Below, in pieces: positions 8,472-17,732 of a stretch of DNA of 64,000 bases. The notes under the pieces were generated by a model. That model worked only from the letters and a program-made list of their open reading frames with translations, was not told where the DNA came from and ran no database searches. A program made the position numbers and the translations under genes. How positions within the stretch are numbered: the stretch's first letter is position 1; every line of letters begins with the position of its first letter. The stretch is taken from assembly GCA_949299515.1 (NCBI GenBank), contig CASGAP010000004.1, positions 1 through 64,000 on the forward strand, read 5' to 3'. Origin of the DNA: an uncultured Desulfovibrionaceae bacterium. GTDB lineage: Bacteria > Desulfobacterota > Desulfovibrionia > Desulfovibrionales > Desulfovibrionaceae.

Positions 8472-8500
8472 AAAAAGCCCCGCAAAGGGGCTTTTTTTTG
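8472..8500 (+). terminator. Terminator of lpd
   Basis: AAAAAGCCCC-GCAAA-GGGGCTTTTTTTT, 20 bases after the lpd stop. Confidence 0.9.
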
Positions 8501-8520
8501 TTTAAGAGTGTAATTCCGAA

Positions 8521-8722
8521 TTATTGTTTTGCGTAGAAAATGATTGCGCTGCTGTCCGTTTGCGTAAAGTCCGCAAGCTCGCTGACGAAAAACGAATTGT
8601 CGTCCTTTGAAAGGCTCCCCCGCTCCCCTCATCATTACAGGGCATTACGAAATCGTACCGAAAATCTCGGCTTCGGTTCCGCAAATACCGTGAATAACAG
8701 TATCCGAAAAAATCTTTTTCCC
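8521..8722 (+). repeat. Dispersed structured intergenic repeat, copy A
   Basis: Contains the family blocks AAATGATTGCGCTGCTGTCC (8538-8557), CGTTTGCGTAAAGTCCGCA and a CGGCTTCGGTTCCGCAAAT block near 8668-8686, ending in an A/T-rich tail. This copy is diverged: the closing G-run and the central CGCC hairpin are degraded. It lies just after the lpd terminator, between two convergent genes. The stretch 8723-8849 to its right holds nothing recognisable. Confidence 0.75.
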
Positions 8723-8849
8723 GAATCAAAATACATTGTTTTGATTGATATTTTGATAACTGACATAATAATTCAGAAAAATGCACCGGTATCAAAGACG
8801 ACAAGCAAAAAACGGATTTTCGAAAAAGACACGGCTGCCCGTTTCACAA

Positions 8850-8878
8850 AAAAAAGCCCCTGCGGGCAGGGGCTTTCT
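8850..8878 (-). terminator. Terminator of dapA
   Basis: On the minus strand AAAGCCCCTGCCCGCAGGGG is followed by CTTTTTTTT, 14 bases after the dapA stop. Confidence 0.9.
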
Positions 8879-8891
8879 ATTATGCACAGCC

Positions 8892-9767
8892 TTATATCAG
8901 CTGCATATCTTTCAGGGTTTTTTCCAAAACTTTAAACGTGGCTTCCTGCATAAGACAAAGCGGCAGGCGCAGTTCGTTGGTCATTTTGCCCATAAGCGCC
9001 AAAGCTGTCTTTACCGGAATAGGATTGGTTTCGATAAACATGGCGCGGTTCAGCGGTTCCAAATAGTAATGCAGGCGCTTTGCCTCGGCAGCGTCGCCCC
9101 TGAACCAGGCTTCGCACAGATTGTGCACTTCCTTGGGCAGGACGTTGGACGTTACGGAAATGGTTCCTTTGGCGCCCAGGGCCAGGCTCGGCAAAACAGT
9201 GGAATCGTCGCCGGAAAGCAAAATAAATTTATCGTCGGTTTTTTCCAGCATATTGGAAATCTGCACCAAATTGCCGGTAGCTTCCTTTACGCCGAGCATA
9301 TCGGGAATGTTGTGATACATACGCGCCATGGTATCGGCACTGATGTTGGAACCTGTTCTTCCCGGCACGTTGTACACCAAAAACGGAAACGATACCGCCT
9401 TGTTAATGGCATTATAATGCAAGAATATGCCTTCCTGCGTAGGCTTATTGTAATACGGACTGATAAGCAGGGCAGCGTCGGCACCGGCATCTTTGGCAAA
9501 CTGCGTGAGCCGTATTGCCTCCACCGTATTGTTGGAACCGCAGCCCGCTATGACCGGCACACGTTTTTTGGTCTGTTCAATGCAGATTTTTATTGCTTTT
9601 TCATGTTCTTCATGGGTAAGCGTGGCAGATTCGCCCGTAGTTCCGCAGGGAACCAGCCCGTCAATGCCCTGTTCAATCTGCCATTCAATAAACTCTCGGT
9701 ATGCGTCTTCGTCAATGTGTCCGTTTTTGAAGGGCAACACCAAAGCAGAAACAGCCCCTTTAATCAT
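8892..9767 (-). CDS. dapA: 4-hydroxy-tetrahydrodipicolinate synthase
   Basis: The 291-residue TIM-barrel enzyme condenses pyruvate with aspartate semialdehyde, the first committed step to lysine and meso-diaminopimelate. Family signatures are GLVPCGTTGESATLTHEEH (about 36-54), YYNKPTQEG (about 106) and the Schiff-base Lys in GVKEATGN (about 160). Length is normal (about 292). It is the last gene of a leftward run after the NrnA-like gene, with a 9-base gap. The leader AAGGAGTTTTTATG is identical to that of pstS and the FadL-type gene. Confidence 0.95.
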   Translation of the reverse strand: MIKGAVSALVLPFKNGHIDEDAYREFIEWQIEQGIDGLVPCGTTGESATLTHEEHEKAIKICIEQTKKRVPVIAGCGSNNTVEAIRLTQFAKDAGADAALLISPYYNKPTQEGIFLHYNAINKAVSFPFLVYNVPGRTGSNISADTMARMYHNIPDMLGVKEATGNLVQISNMLEKTDDKFILLSGDDSTVLPSLALGAKGTISVTSNVLPKEVHNLCEAWFRGDAAEAKRLHYYLEPLNRAMFIETNPIPVKTALALMGKMTNELRLPLCLMQEATFKVLEKTLKDMQLI

Positions 9768-9776
9768 AAAAACTCC

Positions 9777-10769
9777 TTATTGCCGCAGCGCATCGGCCAA
9801 AGCAGGATACAGCATTGCATACACAGTTTCCAATGTTCCCGCAATTCCGGCACCCGCAGCATTTTTATGCCCACCTCCGCCGAAACGTGCAAGAATGCCG
9901 CGAACGTCGTCATCGCCTGCGGAACGCATACTTACTTTCACAAAAGGGGCATTATTTTTTATTTCTTCACGCATTAATAATGCTATGCGCACGGTTTTCA
10001 CTTTGCGCATATGCTCGACAAAACCTTCCAAATCTTCTTTGGTCACGCCGTATTCCGCATACATACCCTGCGGAACGCCGACACTGGCAAGCTGCCCGTC
10101 AAAGGCAAAGCGCACCATGCCCATAAGCGTTCCCCAAAAACGCATTTTCTGTTCTGTCCATGTATTGTCCAAAGCCTGCCTGAGCGGGGCAACGGCAATG
10201 GGCGTATCCACAAGCCTCGCCAAACAGCGGATACAGGCGGAATCGGTGTTTCCGAACGTAAAATTGCCCGTATCGCAGCTTAAAGCAACATATAAGGACT
10301 TCGCAACGTTTTCAAGCGTTTTTTCGGCATGACAGTATACAATTTCCGCCACCATCTGTCCTGTGGCGGCCATAGAAGGATCGACCCAGGCATATTCTGC
10401 GGCAAAATCCCCTCCGCCCAAATGGTGATCGATGCAAATACTTTTCTTTCCTGCCAAATACGCGCCGAATGTTTCGCCGAATCGGTGCACTTCCCCTGCA
10501 TCTAACGTTATCACAAGCGGATCGGCAAAAGGAATATCCGCTGTGTCCGTATAATACGCACAGGGCACAGCCAAAAAAGAAAGCCATTTCGGAAACGGAC
10601 TTTCATTGTAAATGCAGACGCGTTTATGCAGCTGTTCCTGTAAAAACCAAGCCATGCCAAGAGCGGAACCTATGGCATCGCCGTCCGGATTGGAATGCAT
10701 GGTCAGCACGATTTCGTCATGCTGGCGTATGCGCTTTAAAATTTGCTGTGCATGAATACCGGCAGCCAT
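9777..10769 (-). CDS. DHH/DHHA1 phosphoesterase, NrnA-like (bifunctional oligoribonuclease / pAp phosphatase)
   Basis: This 330-residue protein has the DHH domain motifs in order: HSNPDGDAIGS (about 24), the aspartate of TLDAGEVHRFG (about 88) and IDHHLGGGDF (about 113). The DHHA1 glycine-rich substrate loop is FGGGGHKNAAG (about 293-303). The family hydrolyses short RNA oligonucleotides and 3'-phosphoadenosine 5'-phosphate with manganese; NrnA-like enzymes can also degrade the pGpG released from cyclic di-GMP. That last activity fits the REC-EAL protein two genes upstream, though this link is an inference. It starts 1 base after the HPt stop, so translational coupling is likely. Confidence 0.85.
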   Translation of the reverse strand: MAAGIHAQQILKRIRQHDEIVLTMHSNPDGDAIGSALGMAWFLQEQLHKRVCIYNESPFPKWLSFLAVPCAYYTDTADIPFADPLVITLDAGEVHRFGETFGAYLAGKKSICIDHHLGGGDFAAEYAWVDPSMAATGQMVAEIVYCHAEKTLENVAKSLYVALSCDTGNFTFGNTDSACIRCLARLVDTPIAVAPLRQALDNTWTEQKMRFWGTLMGMVRFAFDGQLASVGVPQGMYAEYGVTKEDLEGFVEHMRKVKTVRIALLMREEIKNNAPFVKVSMRSAGDDDVRGILARFGGGGHKNAAGAGIAGTLETVYAMLYPALADALRQ

Positions 10770-10770
10770 A

Positions 10771-11109
10771 CTATCCTGCTAAAAGCTGTATTGCCTCGTC
10801 TTTATATTTAAAAATTGTTTCCACATCTTCCATGGCACCGTCCATATTGCCTGCACGCAGTTTTTCCGTCAAAACACAGATAGCCTGATACAAAGGGCCT
10901 GCGGAAAGATTGCCGCCTACGCCTTTAAGGGTATGGCAGGCCTCGAATGCGGCTTTGCAGTCTTTATTTTCCACGCTTTGCTTCAGCGCGTCGAAAGAAG
11001 CGTCAACAAGAAACATATTAAAACACGTTACATACAATTCTTTATCGTCCACAAAACGTTCCAATGCCTCATCGACATTGCAGCCCCAAGCCTTCAGTTT
11101 TTCAACCAT
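10771..11109 (-). CDS. Histidine phosphotransfer (HPt) domain protein
   Basis: A stand-alone HPt domain of 112 residues. The phosphorylatable His is in ACHTLKGVGGNL (about residue 57), preceded by the acidic helix typical of the four-helix bundle. HPt proteins pass phosphate between a hybrid kinase and a final receiver. It lies 13 bases after the REC-EAL gene, whose receiver is a likely partner; the donor kinase is unknown, with the hybrid kinase at 2.3-5.5 kb a candidate. Confidence is high for the domain and moderate for the partners. Confidence 0.85.
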   Translation of the reverse strand: MVEKLKAWGCNVDEALERFVDDKELYVTCFNMFLVDASFDALKQSVENKDCKAAFEACHTLKGVGGNLSAGPLYQAICVLTEKLRAGNMDGAMEDVETIFKYKDEAIQLLAG

Positions 11110-11122
11110 ATTATACTCCTGC

Positions 11123-14100
11123 CTACTTACTTAACAAATATGCTGTATTGTACCCTTGTTTGGAGGCTATCTGGCAAGCGGTCTTAACCTTTTCCATTAC
11201 CATTTGATAGGTATTTTGCCCCTGCAGAACGGTACAGCCCACATTGCCGATAATTTTGTTGGAAAAATTCTTGGCATTGTAGCTGTTCATCTGCCGGCAT
11301 ACCTCCGCCGCACGATGGGCGATAATTTCTTCATCAGGAATATTCTGAACAAGAACGGCAAAAGAGAAATCGTCTATCCGTGCGATAATGTCGTTGCTTC
11401 TGAAGGACTGCCGCAAAATATTGCTCATTGCCACCACGGAATAGTTCAGCTTATTTTTGGGACAATTGGATACAGTATATTTTTCGGAAAGCTGCACCAG
11501 CAGCATGGCGCCTTTTTCCTTGCCGTGCTGCTCAAAATAATCCTCGGCCAATTCCCTGAACACAGGTTCGCTGTACAGGCCGGTGCGCACATCACGGCTG
11601 GAATGGCTGTTTTCCAAATTGACAAGCTGACAGTCGCCCTCAAGTTCTTCCACATAACAGAAAGTCGAACTGATTTGATCCTGCGGTTTTTGAATGGTAC
11701 TTAAATTAATACGTATCCAGCGGAAATCTCCCGCATCCAAATACCGGCATTCAAAGCTGAATTTTTTATTCCCCGTAACAAGCAGGTTGTTAAAAGAGAA
11801 CGTACTCATAAACTGCAGGAATTTATCCTTGTCTTCCGGATGAATAAGCGTATTGCCCACCAGAGTGAAAAACTCGTCCACGCTGCGGCTTTTGACATAA
11901 GCAATGCCGGAAAGGAATTTATCGGAATGACGCAGCACGGTCTTGGTCGGCAGGTCTATTTCCAGATAATTAAGTTTTCTTGCGATAATGGAGTTTCTGA
12001 AATCCATTTCGCTTTCGTAAATTTCGTTGCGCACGACATGATGCGTGACGTTTTCCAAATAAGCCACGGCAAGCATGGGCTGTTCTTTCACGTACAAAAT
12101 CTTGTAGCGCAGCTCATACCATACGCGGTAAGCGTCTTTGCAGATTAAGGAAACAAGAAGCGGCTCTTTTTGTTCCCTGCCGGCAAACACATCTTCAAGC
12201 ATGGCGGCGAACGCTTCTTTCTGCTCAAAGGGAAGCACGCTGTTTTCCGTCACGTCGGCAGGATAGGACACGACGTTTTTGGAAATGCCGAGCATTTCCC
12301 CTACATACGTATTCAGACGGATTTTCCGGTCTGTAATGTTGATTTCAAAAACAGCGGATTTGGAATATTCCAAAACGGCATTAACGCGTTCGTCCTGCAG
12401 TTCGCATACCAGCTTACGATTTTTATATTCCGTTATGTCGTCAACGTGCATGATAAAAATCTTGCTGTTGTACGTTTTCTGAATATAGCTGAACCGCACG
12501 TTGTTCCAGCAGACGGAATCCGTGCCCGGCAATTTGACCCGAACGGTAAACTGCGCCCAGCTGTTGTTTTCGTCAAGCTGCTGCAGCCCTTCCAGCACTC
12601 TTGCCCTGTCTTCCGGAACAACCACCTCAAGAGCATGGCAGGAAGCCGCGCTGAGGGCCTGGCTGTTGGGAACGATTTCGTCATAAAAACTCTTATTGGC
12701 GCGGATAAGCTCCAGATTGTCCCCTTTAAGCTCCATAAGCGTAAGCGGGCAGGACAGAGAATTGAACAAATGGCTGAAACAGGAAGTGGAACTCCACAAA
12801 TCGTCCACCGGAATAATCTGATCGTAATTCTTGGACTTGACGGGAGCGGAAAACGTGGAGTTTTTTACGCGCTCTTCGTACTCCGCAATGGGGAACGGTT
12901 TGGCGAAGAAATATCCCTGACCGTTGAAACAGCCCACGCTGCGCAGGTATTCCACGTGTTCCAGGGTTTCCACACCCTCGGCAATGACAGGCAGATTAAG
13001 CCACTTTGCCATATATACGATAAAATGGATTATGCTTGTGGTTTTCACATCGTTTTCGTTTAAATTTTTCAGAAAACGCATATCTATTTTTAAAAGGTCC
13101 ACAGGCACTTCGCTGAGCATATTCAAAGAAGAATAGCCCGTGCCGAAATCGTCCATGGAAATGGAAAAACCGAGTTCGCGCAGCCTGTTGACAATATCGA
13201 TGAGCTGCTCAGAATCCTGCGTATAGGACGTTTCGGTAATTTCAAATTCGATAAGGTGATGATCCAATCCGTACTTTTCCATCATCTCAAGGATATAATC
13301 ACAAAGATTGGGCTTATAAATATCTGCCCTGGAAAGGTTTACGCTTATCGGAACCACCGGAATATCTTTATCGATAAGGCTGCGCAGTTTTTTGCAGACC
13401 TCTTCGAAAACATACATATCAAGTTCGGTTATAAAGCCGTTTTTCTCAAAAATAGGCACGAACTTGCCCGGAGAAATAAGCCCTTTTTCCGGGTGGTTCC
13501 AGCGTACCAGCGCTTCTGCGCCGATAACGCTGAACGAATTCAGATCAAATTTGGGCTGAATATACACAAGAAACTGCTTTTCCGCCAGGGCCTTGTGCAT
13601 TTCGTTGGTTATTTCCTGCTCTTCCACAATGGTTTTGTGCAGGGCGTCGTTATAATATTCGATATACGTATCGTATTTGCCAACGATATTTTTCAGCGCA
13701 AGACTTGCCCTGTCGCACATAAGGCTGACCTTCATGTCGATATCGTTGATAATGAACACGCCGAAATTTATATTCAGTTTCAGATTTATGGGGAACTGCT
13801 CAAGATGGGAAATAACAAAGTTGGCAAAACGCAGTTCGTTTACTTTGTCGTGGGGCATACACACGCAGTAACAGTCGGCATTGAACCTTGCCGCGAAGAA
13901 ATTGGAATCGTTGGAAAAAGACCGCACAATGTCCGCAATGTGCATCAGCAGCTCGTCGCCCTTGGTTTCGCCGAAAAAGTCGTTGACAACTTTAAAGCGT
14001 TCAATATCAAAATAAACAAGAGAAAATTTGGTATCCGTGTCTTCGTGGATCTGAGCGGCAACTTTTTGATAAAACGTTTCTTTGTTGTACAGCTTGGTCA

Positions 14101-14554
14101 GATAATCGCGTTCGGACGTATTTTTGAGAATGGCGTTTTCGCGCAGGGCAATGGTATTTATAACGCGCTGCAGAATAATGGTGGGGTGATAAGGCTTGGC
14201 AATATAATCCATGGCCCCCATTTCCAAGGCTTTAAGTTCGGAATCCTTTCCTTCCGCCTGAGTGGTAACAATAATGGGAATATTCTGCAGGGCCGTAATC
14301 TTTTTGATTTTTTCCATAAACGTATAACCGTCCATGACGGGCATGATAAGGTCAAGCAAAATGGCCTGCACGGAGTCCCTTTCTTTTTCAAGGACTTTAA
14401 AAGCTTCCAGCCCGTTTTCCGCCTGCAAAACTTCGTACCTGCTTTCAAGAATTTTAGACAGAAGCAGCCTATTTATCTGTTGATCGTCAACAACCAAAAT
14501 TTTTTGCTTTTGTTTTCCCATTGTTTTTGCCAGCTTATTTGATATTATTTTCAT
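11123..14554 (-). CDS. Response regulator with degenerate GGDEF, intact EAL, PAS region and second degenerate GGDEF
   Basis: This 1143-residue protein starts with a receiver domain (about 18-135, Asp in LLDLIMP). A GGDEF-like domain follows (about 150-305) in which the signature is replaced by RFNADCY. The EAL domain (about 315-565) keeps AEALVRW, the DDFGTGYSS loop and LLKIDMRFL, so cyclic di-GMP hydrolysis is likely. PAS-like sensory segments cover about 590-960, and a second GGDEF-like domain (about 985-1140) reads RIDDFSF at the signature. The degenerate domains may bind GTP or regulate rather than synthesise. MGKQKQ, 11 codons in, is an alternative start. It heads the operon with HPt, NrnA-like and dapA. 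Confidence 0.85.
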   Translation of the reverse strand: MKIISNKLAKTMGKQKQKILVVDDQQINRLLLSKILESRYEVLQAENGLEAFKVLEKERDSVQAILLDLIMPVMDGYTFMEKIKKITALQNIPIIVTTQAEGKDSELKALEMGAMDYIAKPYHPTIILQRVINTIALRENAILKNTSERDYLTKLYNKETFYQKVAAQIHEDTDTKFSLVYFDIERFKVVNDFFGETKGDELLMHIADIVRSFSNDSNFFAARFNADCYCVCMPHDKVNELRFANFVISHLEQFPINLKLNINFGVFIINDIDMKVSLMCDRASLALKNIVGKYDTYIEYYNDALHKTIVEEQEITNEMHKALAEKQFLVYIQPKFDLNSFSVIGAEALVRWNHPEKGLISPGKFVPIFEKNGFITELDMYVFEEVCKKLRSLIDKDIPVVPISVNLSRADIYKPNLCDYILEMMEKYGLDHHLIEFEITETSYTQDSEQLIDIVNRLRELGFSISMDDFGTGYSSLNMLSEVPVDLLKIDMRFLKNLNENDVKTTSIIHFIVYMAKWLNLPVIAEGVETLEHVEYLRSVGCFNGQGYFFAKPFPIAEYEERVKNSTFSAPVKSKNYDQIIPVDDLWSSTSCFSHLFNSLSCPLTLMELKGDNLELIRANKSFYDEIVPNSQALSAASCHALEVVVPEDRARVLEGLQQLDENNSWAQFTVRVKLPGTDSVCWNNVRFSYIQKTYNSKIFIMHVDDITEYKNRKLVCELQDERVNAVLEYSKSAVFEINITDRKIRLNTYVGEMLGISKNVVSYPADVTENSVLPFEQKEAFAAMLEDVFAGREQKEPLLVSLICKDAYRVWYELRYKILYVKEQPMLAVAYLENVTHHVVRNEIYESEMDFRNSIIARKLNYLEIDLPTKTVLRHSDKFLSGIAYVKSRSVDEFFTLVGNTLIHPEDKDKFLQFMSTFSFNNLLVTGNKKFSFECRYLDAGDFRWIRINLSTIQKPQDQISSTFCYVEELEGDCQLVNLENSHSSRDVRTGLYSEPVFRELAEDYFEQHGKEKGAMLLVQLSEKYTVSNCPKNKLNYSVVAMSNILRQSFRSNDIIARIDDFSFAVLVQNIPDEEIIAHRAAEVCRQMNSYNAKNFSNKIIGNVGCTVLQGQNTYQMVMEKVKTACQIASKQGYNTAYLLSK

Positions 14555-14689
14555 TCATAGCATATTTTTTTTCTGATGTGAACAAATTAAAGCATACAAA
14601 AAATTTTAATTTCCGTCCAGCACAGACTTTTTGCTGTACAAAAAAAACAAAAGCAGATAGATTTGTTTCCAACAAAAACGGAGTAACGA

Positions 14690-16009
14690 ATGTTTGAACC
14701 TGAAATCGACGATTCTTATGGATATCTGGGAAACAATGCTTTTCCTTTTTTTGAGGAAATCATTGTCATTTCCGACCATGAAGAACCTTCGCTTCAAGAA
14801 TACAGCGACAATGAATTCAATTTTCTGGAAGTAAGAACCTTTTCTTATCCTGCCGATGCCCTGTACCACATTCTTACCAAAAAAGAAAACAGAATCACCT
14901 ATTCCGCGCTTATTTTGTGCGAACGCACCCTCGGGGATTTTGACGCCGCCCTGCTCATATCCCTTCTGCGTCTGCACCCCTTGGGAACCCTTTTCCCGGT
15001 AGTCGTCCTCCTTGAACCGGAAATACTCGGCGGCGACCTGCAAATTCTGGAAACGGAAAAATGCAATCTGCAGGCTCTCGGCGCTTTCGGTTTTTTGGAA
15101 CGGCCGTATACGCCGCAGGAACTTATGGACCTGGTGCAGAACGCCCTTACCGTCCATGCCGAAGAAGAACAGAAACAGCTCAAAACCATGCAGGCCATAG
15201 AAAACGCCAGCGAAGAAATAAAAGCCCATTTTACAAAAACATGGAAACAGCGGCTGATTAATTTCGAAAAAAGCTTTGTGCGCTTCTTCTATACGCCTGC
15301 CGCAAATGCCGGTTTTGAAGAAATTTTCCTCGTGGGCAAACAAAAATACTACGACCGTCTTTTCAACCAGGCAACGGCCTGCTTTGAACGCTCCAGCGCA
15401 GACGAATCCCCGCATAAAGCCGACTCCCTCATTTACCTGTACGCCATTCAGAAAGAACAGTGCAATCCGGAAAACGGAAAAATCTACCTGGAACGCGCCG
15501 TAGACGCCTATATCGACGACCGCAAATGGGACAAAGCGGCAGAATGCGCAGATCTTTTTGCCAAAGAATACCCCGACTGGCAAAACCCCATATACCTTGC
15601 CCTGCAAAAACATTTCGGCCGCTCCGATTTTTCCGTTGTCAACAATATCATCGAATGCGCAAAAAATGTGCTGCCCGTAAACGATATGGCGGAATTTCTG
15701 CTCAGGCTGAACGGTTCCAAAACGTTCCCGCCCGCGGTCAATGCCTTTATCAACGACCATAAGGAACTCAAACGGGTTATCTACGAATCGAACTTCAGAG
15801 AAACCACGCCGGACGGCGAAGAATACCGCAAACAGCAGGAACGCGAACGTACGCTCAAGCGTCTTGAAATGCAGCGCCTGGCAAGGCTTAACGGCGAAGA
15901 GCACAAATATATGCCCAAGCGCCAGCCGCGCAGCAGCGAAAAAATCATTCTCAACGAACCCAAAATGTTCTCCTTTGACCTGTCGGACAAGGAGCCAAAA
16001 AAAAAATAA
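14690..16009 (+). CDS. Receiver-like/helical-repeat protein of unknown function
   Basis: I do not recognise this 439-residue protein. The N-terminal 150 residues alternate strands and helices like a degenerate receiver (EIIVISDHEE, SALILCERTLGDFD, FPVVVLLEP, GFLERPYTPQEL) but without an obvious phosphoacceptor Asp. Residues about 205-330 resemble TPR-like helical pairs (YDRLFNQATACFERSS, AECADLFAKEYPDW). The C-terminus is charged and ends in an A10 tract (15997-16006) abutting the stop; slippage there would add the reading frame annotated at 16008-16268. GGAG 8 bases before ATG supports the start. It is divergent from the REC-EAL gene, suggesting a shared signalling context. Confidence 0.7.
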   Translation: MFEPEIDDSYGYLGNNAFPFFEEIIVISDHEEPSLQEYSDNEFNFLEVRTFSYPADALYHILTKKENRITYSALILCERTLGDFDAALLISLLRLHPLGTLFPVVVLLEPEILGGDLQILETEKCNLQALGAFGFLERPYTPQELMDLVQNALTVHAEEEQKQLKTMQAIENASEEIKAHFTKTWKQRLINFEKSFVRFFYTPAANAGFEEIFLVGKQKYYDRLFNQATACFERSSADESPHKADSLIYLYAIQKEQCNPENGKIYLERAVDAYIDDRKWDKAAECADLFAKEYPDWQNPIYLALQKHFGRSDFSVVNNIIECAKNVLPVNDMAEFLLRLNGSKTFPPAVNAFINDHKELKRVIYESNFRETTPDGEEYRKQQERERTLKRLEMQRLARLNGEEHKYMPKRQPRSSEKIILNEPKMFSFDLSDKEPKKK

Positions 16010-16268
16010 TCTGACAAAAAACGACTCTGCCGAAAACACGGCAGACGCCGCAGCCGCAGCGCCGGCTCAAACTTCCGGCCAAACTTCTGCCCGGATTTCC
16101 GCCGCCGCTCCTGCCGCACCGGGCGAAACCGCCAGCAAATTCGGCACCGGCAGCGGCGAAACAGTGGAAGGCCTGCCTACCGTCATGCTGGACGGCGGCA
16201 CAGGTTCCTTTATCGGCGACATTATCAATATGGCAAAATACACCCGCAACCTTTACAAGAAAAAATAA
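16008..16268 (+). CDS. Frame open after the A10 tract: possible slippage extension of the preceding gene or a small protein
   Basis: After the A-run the next frame stays open for 86 codons: an Ala/Pro/Ser-rich linker and then a compact conserved-looking tail (VMLDGGTGSFIGDIINMAKY, ending in KKK). There is no ATG near the start; only a CTG at 16011 sits 16 bases after AAGGAG, which is too far for a good site. The simplest readings are +1 (or -2) slippage on A10 giving a protein of about 525 residues, or a one-base homopolymer error or mutation splitting one gene. It ends 4 bases before the U32 peptidase start, as a co-transcribed gene would. Confidence 0.5.
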   Translation, partial: NLTKNDSAENTADAAAAAPAQTSGQTSARISAAAPAAPGETASKFGTGSGETVEGLPTVMLDGGTGSFIGDIINMAKYTRNLYKKK

Positions 16269-16272
16269 TACC

Positions 16273-17556
16273 ATGCTCAAAAGACCAGAACTGCTTATTC
16301 CCGCCGGCGGCCCCGAACAGCTCGAAGCCGCGCTCCTCTACGGTGCCGATGCCGTGTACCTCAGCGGAAACGAACTTTCCCTGCGCGCAAAATGCGACGG
16401 TTTCAGCCTTGAAGAACTTGCCCAAGGCGTGCAGAAAGCCCATGCCGCACAGGCAAAAGTCTATTACTGTATAAATGCCATGCCCTACGACAGACAGCTT
16501 GACGACGTAACGCATATGCTTAATGTACTGCCTTCTGCCGGCGTGGACGCCCTGATCATAGCCGACCCCGGCGTATTGCGGCTGGCAAAAAAACATTGCC
16601 CCGGCACGGAAATCCATCTTTCCACCCAGGCCCATTCCGTAAACTCCGCCGCCGTGGAATTTTGGAAAGAAACCGGCGTGCAGCGCATAAACCTTGCGCG
16701 CGAACTCGGCAAAGAAGAAATGACTGCCATTATCCGCAGATTTCCGGACATGGAATTTGAAATTTTCGTACACGGCGCCATGTGCCTCGCTCTTTCCGGA
16801 CACTGCCTCATGTCCGCCTGGGTGAACAAAAGGCCGGCAAACCTCGGCCAATGCACACAGCCCTGCCGTTTTGAATACCGCGGCAGAAAATTCACTGAAA
16901 TTTCCCTTACCGTAGAAGAAAAGCTGCGCCAGGGCGAAGACTGCTGGGATATCGAACAGGGCAGCCACTTCAGCGCCATTTTCGCACCGTCGGATTTATG
17001 CCTTGTGCCCTATATGGACGATTTGGTTGCCATGCAGCCCGCTTCCCTCAAAATCGAAGGCAGAACAAAAAGCCCGTCTTACGTGGCGCAGGTGACCGAC
17101 GTATACAGAACCGCCCTTGACATTGCCTGCGCAAAACAGGGCATTGAACCGAAATTTGCGCCAAAACGCACGGATTTGGACAGCGAAGCCTTTATGCTGG
17201 AACTGTTCAACAGCTCCGGGAAAAATCCCCGGCCTTTGTCCACGGGCTTTTTCTTTCCCGAACGCAGGGACAGAAAAGCGCCCGAAAACTATGTTCCCCG
17301 GCCCATTGTCGCCAAACTCGGCAAAAAAACCGCGGATACTGTATACGAAGTGGACGTGCGCAGCACCTGGGACAGCGCAAAAGACGCCTACCTTATCCTG
17401 CCGGGCATGGAACGGCCCCGTATTCCAAGCGCTTCCTATACCCTGTATTCACGCGGCCAAAACGAAACAGGCACTCTGCACCCCGGCCTGAAAGGCTATA
17501 TCCGTTTTGAGAAAGCGCCCGAAAATCTGCCCGAAAATATTTTTATCCGTGCATAA
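16273..17556 (+). CDS. Peptidase U32 family protein, TrhP/YegQ-like (tRNA hydroxylation)
   Basis: The 427-residue protein starts RPELLIPAGGPEQLEAALLYGAD, the U32 N-terminal signature, and carries the family cysteine cluster in HGAMCLALSGHC and GQCTQPCRFEY (about 177-200). In this family such residues hold an Fe-S centre, and YegQ/TrhP makes 5-hydroxyuridine at the tRNA wobble position using prephenate. U32 proteins were once called collagenases. The length (about 430 rather than 650 or more) and the LKIEGRTKSPSYVAQVT stretch fit YegQ-type members. Substrate assignment is by similarity only. Confidence 0.8.
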   Translation: MLKRPELLIPAGGPEQLEAALLYGADAVYLSGNELSLRAKCDGFSLEELAQGVQKAHAAQAKVYYCINAMPYDRQLDDVTHMLNVLPSAGVDALIIADPGVLRLAKKHCPGTEIHLSTQAHSVNSAAVEFWKETGVQRINLARELGKEEMTAIIRRFPDMEFEIFVHGAMCLALSGHCLMSAWVNKRPANLGQCTQPCRFEYRGRKFTEISLTVEEKLRQGEDCWDIEQGSHFSAIFAPSDLCLVPYMDDLVAMQPASLKIEGRTKSPSYVAQVTDVYRTALDIACAKQGIEPKFAPKRTDLDSEAFMLELFNSSGKNPRPLSTGFFFPERRDRKAPENYVPRPIVAKLGKKTADTVYEVDVRSTWDSAKDAYLILPGMERPRIPSASYTLYSRGQNETGTLHPGLKGYIRFEKAPENLPENIFIRA

Positions 17557-17573
17557 CGCAGCAGCACGGTTTC

Positions 17574-17599
17574 AGCCCCCTCCCGCCGCGGAGGGGGCT
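17574..17599 (+). terminator. GC-rich hairpin after the U32 peptidase
   Basis: AGCCCCCTC and GAGGGGGCT pair perfectly, 17 bases after the stop. No T-run follows, so it may be a weak terminator or an mRNA 3' end stabiliser. Confidence 0.5.
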
Positions 17600-17638
17600 G
17601 CGCGTTAATGCCGCCTTAAATTTCTTGCGGTGCTTTTC

Positions 17639-17668
17639 TTGACGAACAGCCCGTTTAAAGAGTAAATT
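17639..17668 (+). promoter_or_regulatory. Probable promoter of the CBS protein gene
   Basis: TTGACG at 17639-17644, 18-base spacer, TAAATT at 17663-17668. The ribosome site before ATG 17733 is unusual (CCCGGGGGGGCAG). Confidence 0.4.
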
Positions 17669-17732
17669 AAAGTGACCGACCAGCTTTGAATTTTGTAAGA
17701 CACATTAACCTATAACCCGGGGGGGCAGGCTT

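Noticed and set aside
8342..8804. Small open frames inside the dispersed repeats, with peptides alike between copies
   Set aside because: The likeness (for example SLRTLRKRTAAQSF-type peptides on the antisense strand) comes from the repeat itself; the frames lack consistent starts and break in several copies.
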